From positions 186,001-250,000 of the forward strand of contig NZ_SMOK01000017.1 in assembly GCF_004353925.1 (NCBI RefSeq): 64,000 nt of DNA, given 5' to 3'. A program made the translations under genes and the position numbers. Below the pieces are notes generated by a model. That model ran no database searches. It was not told where the DNA came from and saw only the letters and a list, made by a program, of their open reading frames with translations. Below are positions 60,765-64,000 of the stretch, one piece after another. Within the stretch, counting starts at the first letter, position 1; every line of letters begins with the position of its first letter. Source of the stretch: Pseudomonas sp. H9. Its GTDB lineage: Bacteria > Pseudomonadota > Gammaproteobacteria > Pseudomonadales > Pseudomonadaceae.

Positions 60765-61754
60765 ATGGCAAAGCAAATATCATTACTCGTCTGTTCTCTA
60801 ATGCTGACAGCCTGCCAGGCCCAAACATATCCACTGCCTGAAAGCCAGAAACTCTCTGGCGAGAAAGTCGCCCAGATTGCTGCGACCATTGAGCAAAAAT
60901 ACCCAAAGCTGCCCAGCGAAACGCGCAGGCAGCTGCTGAGTACTGTTGTGCAGTCGCTGGACAATATGGTGTTTATCGAAGGTGGTGAATTCCAGATGGG
61001 GGATTTTGGCTGGCCGTATGATGATGATCCTGAAAATCTATGTGACTGGCCTTGCGAGGTAGAACCGGAGCGAATGGGTAACATCACCCCATTCGGGGAA
61101 GATGACTTCGTTCACACTGTAAAACTGAGTAATTACCACCTTTCAAAATTCCAAACAACGATAGCTGATTTTGACCTGTTTTTCATCGCGCAGGGCAGGC
61201 CCATCTTTAATTCCGAACGACGTGATCGTGATGATTTAAAGCATTTCTTTCATTCTAATCTGCCAGCGCCCACACTAAACTGGCAAGAGGCCAAGGACTA
61301 CTGTGGCTGGCTAGGACAGCTGAGTGGTTATCTCGTGGATCTACCGACTGAAGCACAGTGGGAATTTGCCGCTCGGAACCGTGGCCAGTATGTAATGTTT
61401 CCTACGGAAAATGGCAGTTTGAACTATGGACGAAACTTTCCGGAGCCCGGCAAGTTTGACACATTTCCGGTCGATCAATTCCCCCCAAGTCCGCTGGGAC
61501 TCTACAGCCTCTCGGGCAATGCTACTGACTGGGTCAATGACTGGTACGACAAAGACTATTACCAACAGTCCCCCGTGGACAATCCAAAAGGCCCAAGCAC
61601 TGGCACCCAGCGAGTTAGACGAGGTGCGAATGTTTTAGAGGAGCCACGTCTGAACGCTAGTACCGTCCGCCGATGGGGCGATGAGCCTAATCAAAGATTT
61701 TATAATCCGGGCGCCAGCTTTCGCTGCGCCATTCAATCAGCAAGCTCATTTTGA
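60765..61754 (+). CDS. SUMF1-fold lipoprotein, copy 2 (candidate T6SS immunity protein)
   Basis: A 329-residue paralogue of the gene at 59524. It has its own signal sequence with lipobox LTAC (lipid cysteine at residue 17) and the same SUMF1 markers (FIEGGEFQMGDFGW, LPTEAQWEFAARN, GNATDWVNDWYDKDYY, SFRCAIQ). The active-site cysteines are again absent (RRGANVLEEPRLNAS). The block 60828-61053 is about 95 percent identical by eye to 59590-59815, while the signal sequence and the C-terminal two thirds differ much more. It is convergent with the effector gene 52 bases away. A role as cognate immunity for that effector is inferred from position only. Confidence 0.8.
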   Translation: MAKQISLLVCSLMLTACQAQTYPLPESQKLSGEKVAQIAATIEQKYPKLPSETRRQLLSTVVQSLDNMVFIEGGEFQMGDFGWPYDDDPENLCDWPCEVEPERMGNITPFGEDDFVHTVKLSNYHLSKFQTTIADFDLFFIAQGRPIFNSERRDRDDLKHFFHSNLPAPTLNWQEAKDYCGWLGQLSGYLVDLPTEAQWEFAARNRGQYVMFPTENGSLNYGRNFPEPGKFDTFPVDQFPPSPLGLYSLSGNATDWVNDWYDKDYYQQSPVDNPKGPSTGTQRVRRGANVLEEPRLNASTVRRWGDEPNQRFYNPGASFRCAIQSASSF

Positions 61755-61761
61755 TTTCAAA

Positions 61762-61787
61762 AACAAGGCGCCCTCAAGCGCCTTGTT
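61762..61787. terminator. Terminator between SUMF1 copy 2 and the effector gene
   Basis: AACAAGGCGC (61762-61771) pairs perfectly with GCGCCTTGTT (61778-61787) around CCTCAA. Read on the minus strand it is followed by a T run (TTGTTTTTG), so it best terminates the effector transcript. Confidence 0.75.
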
Positions 61788-61806
61788 CTCGATTGCGTCA
61801 ATAACG

Positions 61807-64000
61807 CTAAACCAATCCATCAAACCGCCCACTATTGCGAGCGGCCAACAGTACCTTCTTTTTACGCCAGGCATTGCTGGGTGTCCACACCACTCTGAGT
61901 GAAGGCTCAGGTGGTCGGTTTACTGCCAAGCTGTCAAGAAACCAATTAAACTGACTTTGCTGATAACCGTCCAATATGGTGTTAATACGCTCCAGACTCG
62001 CCATCGCGCTGACCTTACTGCCATTGGGCGAGCAGTGCTCGAGCACCTCAATGAATTGCCTCCAGCTTCGTATCTCTGAAAGAATTATTACAAGTGCCGT
62101 CTCTTGCCGCTCATTGAAACTCTCGACAAACCCTTCCGTGAGCACGTAGACCATAGGTCCAACCGTTTCAGGTGGAAGCAAGCTCAAAGGCACAACCTGG
62201 TTCTGAACCATCATGAATTTTTGCGACTCGTGACTTATCAGAAAGTCGGCCAAATTTTGCGCCTCAAACTTCGATGCTTGACGCATCCTCCACCAATCAA
62301 GCATTTTCGAAGCGCTATTATTAAACGCTTCCCGAGCTACTTTCATGGGTGAGGTTGCGACCTGATAAAGACCGACAGACAGGTATTTAAAAGCCTGATC
62401 CGTCACCCCTAGTAAGTGCCGGTAGTCCACGTCCGCCAGGGCTTTGCAAAACAGTAAAGTCAGTTTACCTATCTGCTCGATATCCACCACCGTACCAAAC
62501 CCACCACCGGCACCAGGGCCCAAAACTACAGAGCCTTTACAGTTTAATGCTAATCGATCTTTCGAAATACTAAGACCAAACTCCCCACTCCCTCCAACTC
62601 CAACTGCCGCATTCCCCTCCACACTGATTTTCGCCAACTCAACCCAACTGCTGGCGGCATTAGCCTGCCCCACTACCGCCTTCCCCATCCCTTGATTGTC
62701 CGGCTCTACCCATTCAAACGCTCCACTCAGCACACCACCGGCTTGCGCTCCGGCAAACGCATCGCCCTTGACACCGATGTTGCCACTGCGACCGACTTCC
62801 ATGCGCGGTGTACTCAACAACGCAGTCGCACCCGCCGGGGTTTCGCTGGGCTTGAACTGGGTTTTAACCCCCGCTTCTCCCTGCACCTTGGCACCGACAA
62901 AACACGACAGTTCCAGTTTGCCGCTCAGGCGGAACACGCCCATGGGGTGCAGCACTTCCTTACCCAGGGCATTGCGGTAGGACATGTTTGCGATATAGCC
63001 GCCCTGGCTCGGAAAGTACCGACTGAACGACGCCGAGCCCTCCGCCAGCGAGAACGCGGCGCTGCCTTTGACGCCCACGTCGATGTTGCCTTCCTTGGGG
63101 TTCCAGTTGTTCACGCCAGCACTGGCGCTGGCAGCAAAGCGCAGGGCGTGCGCTTCTGCCGAGACCGCGTAGCGCGCGGCATCGCTCTGGTTGGTGGTCC
63201 AGGCCACTTCTTGATGCAAACTGTTGAGCAGGTTGTCTTCCTGGCTGCTCCAGCTGCTGAGTTTAAGTTCCAGGTTGCCCAGGGGGCCGGCTTTTCGCCC
63301 TTCGCCGATACCCACTTTGATGTCGTTGATCAGGTCTTTGGCCAGCTGCTTGTTGAAGGGTTTACCTGCCATGGCGCGTGTTGCGACGCGGACCTTCCAG
63401 GAAGTGGTCTCGCGGTACGCAACCGGGATGTAGTGACGGCGACTGGGGTCGCTGAACAGGATGATCTCTACCACCTCAATACCCGACCGAGCTTGCCTGC
63501 CCTGCTGCCGTTCAACGCTGCGCCCTTTACCATGTTTCAGGTCGGGGGCCGCGCTGTTGGCCAGTGTGGCGCTGTCTGCGGGTTCGGCGCTTCGCTGGGC
63601 CGCCAGTTGCGCGCGCAGTTGGCCGATTTCAGCGTCCAGTGCGGCGATCTTTTTTTGCTGCAAGGACTTCCAGTTGTTTTCGAACTGCATGGTGCCAACA
63701 AAACTGGGGTTGTAGCGCTGATACCAGTCGCGCGCCTGTTGCAAGGTTGCCAGTTGCCCTTGAAGGTCTTTATCGGAAGTCAGCGGCGCTGCTTGAGTGG
63801 CTTGCGGCTGCGGTTCACGCTTCAACAAGCCAGCCTCTTCGGCCTTGGCTGACCAGGCCTCTTTGATGCAGCGGGCGCAAGCACAACTGGCTTCGGGATT
63901 CTGCTGCTTGTTGCATTGGGTGATCGGCAACGCGTTGGCCAGATTCTGATGCAGTTCATCCATCAGCTTTTGCACCCGGCTGACTTCCTGCTTCAGGGCC
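61807..64000 (-). CDS. Large probable T6SS effector, C-terminal 731 codons (5' end outside window)
   Basis: The reading frame is open to the right edge (ALKQEVSRVQKLMDELHQ at the edge) and ends at TAG 61807. Visible parts in order are a coiled coil with a CACARC cysteine cluster, then IEVVEIILFSDPSRRHYIPV. A long glycine/alanine-rich region of alternating short strands follows (SASAGVNNWNPKEGNIDVGV, GSAAFSLAEGSASFSRYF, GVKGDAFAGAQAGGVLSGAF, GVGGSGEFGLSISKDRLALN), and a helical C-terminus. This layout resembles the VasX / BTH_I2691-type T6SS effectors, though the diagnostic N-terminus is not in view. The repeated strands suggest a membrane-active or barrel-like region. The last part is lower in GC. 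Confidence 0.6.
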   Translation of the reverse strand, partial: ALKQEVSRVQKLMDELHQNLANALPITQCNKQQNPEASCACARCIKEAWSAKAEEAGLLKREPQPQATQAAPLTSDKDLQGQLATLQQARDWYQRYNPSFVGTMQFENNWKSLQQKKIAALDAEIGQLRAQLAAQRSAEPADSATLANSAAPDLKHGKGRSVERQQGRQARSGIEVVEIILFSDPSRRHYIPVAYRETTSWKVRVATRAMAGKPFNKQLAKDLINDIKVGIGEGRKAGPLGNLELKLSSWSSQEDNLLNSLHQEVAWTTNQSDAARYAVSAEAHALRFAASASAGVNNWNPKEGNIDVGVKGSAAFSLAEGSASFSRYFPSQGGYIANMSYRNALGKEVLHPMGVFRLSGKLELSCFVGAKVQGEAGVKTQFKPSETPAGATALLSTPRMEVGRSGNIGVKGDAFAGAQAGGVLSGAFEWVEPDNQGMGKAVVGQANAASSWVELAKISVEGNAAVGVGGSGEFGLSISKDRLALNCKGSVVLGPGAGGGFGTVVDIEQIGKLTLLFCKALADVDYRHLLGVTDQAFKYLSVGLYQVATSPMKVAREAFNNSASKMLDWWRMRQASKFEAQNLADFLISHESQKFMMVQNQVVPLSLLPPETVGPMVYVLTEGFVESFNERQETALVIILSEIRSWRQFIEVLEHCSPNGSKVSAMASLERINTILDGYQQSQFNWFLDSLAVNRPPEPSLRVVWTPSNAWRKKKVLLAARNSGRFDGLV

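Overview
The window reads as a chromosomal segment of a Pseudomonas, most likely from the P. putida group. The evidence is high GC, a 4-hydroxyphenylpyruvate dioxygenase with the Pseudomonas length and iron ligands, an MvaT/MvaU-type H-NS protein, CSS-motif c-di-GMP proteins, an OprD porin, CobF, and many intergenic REP pairs with the core GGGAGCGGGCTTGCCCCGCG. No rRNA, tRNA, CRISPR array, prophage or complete insertion sequence was found.

Layout. 1-5063: the tail of an outer-membrane efflux factor, a TPR protein, a ybhP/clsB/ybhN-type cardiolipin synthase operon and a cytosine-deaminase-like enzyme. 5064-10919: a 139-bp IS5-like MITE, a DJ-1/PfpI protein, a CSS-sensor protein lacking its EAL domain, hpd, a full CSS-EAL phosphodiesterase and RarD. 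10882-17501: a TerC/CBS/CorC membrane protein, a LysE exporter, an XRE-cupin plus AraC regulator pair, a class II aldolase plus DHDPS-like pair, and a second AraC regulator. 17671-20580: a thiolase / 3-hydroxyacyl-CoA dehydrogenase / TetR operon whose 3' end is duplicated together with a REP pair. 20616-27306: a hybrid kinase / CheR / CheB / receiver-kinase operon with a divergent single-domain response regulator. 27470-32796: a glycosyltransferase, cobF, an OprD porin, mvaT-like, gloA and a small unknown gene.

32831-38603 is a compact anaerobic (Anr/Dnr-type) region. It has three perfect TTGAT-N4-ATCAA boxes, each in front of a transcription unit: a DUF3079 gene; nrdD-nrdG, with an NrdD that lacks the ATP-cone; and a HemN-like / NnrS / four-histidine membrane protein operon. 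The HemN-like protein has lost the radical-SAM iron-sulfur cysteines.

38709-59193 is a type VI secretion cluster on the minus strand, in transcription order tssA-tssB-tssC-tssE-tssF-tssG-clpV-sigma54 regulator-small lipoprotein-fha-tssJ-tssK-tssL-tssM-stp1-stk1. hcp and vgrG are not in the window. 59194-64000 is a lower-GC effector/immunity zone. It holds two tandem SUMF1-fold lipoproteins on the plus strand, convergent with the 3' part of a large probable T6SS effector that runs off the right edge. Between the two lipoprotein genes lies a relic of a second effector 3' end behind a similar hairpin, so the locus looks like repeated lipoprotein-hairpin-effector-tail cassettes. This is the most interesting structure in the window.
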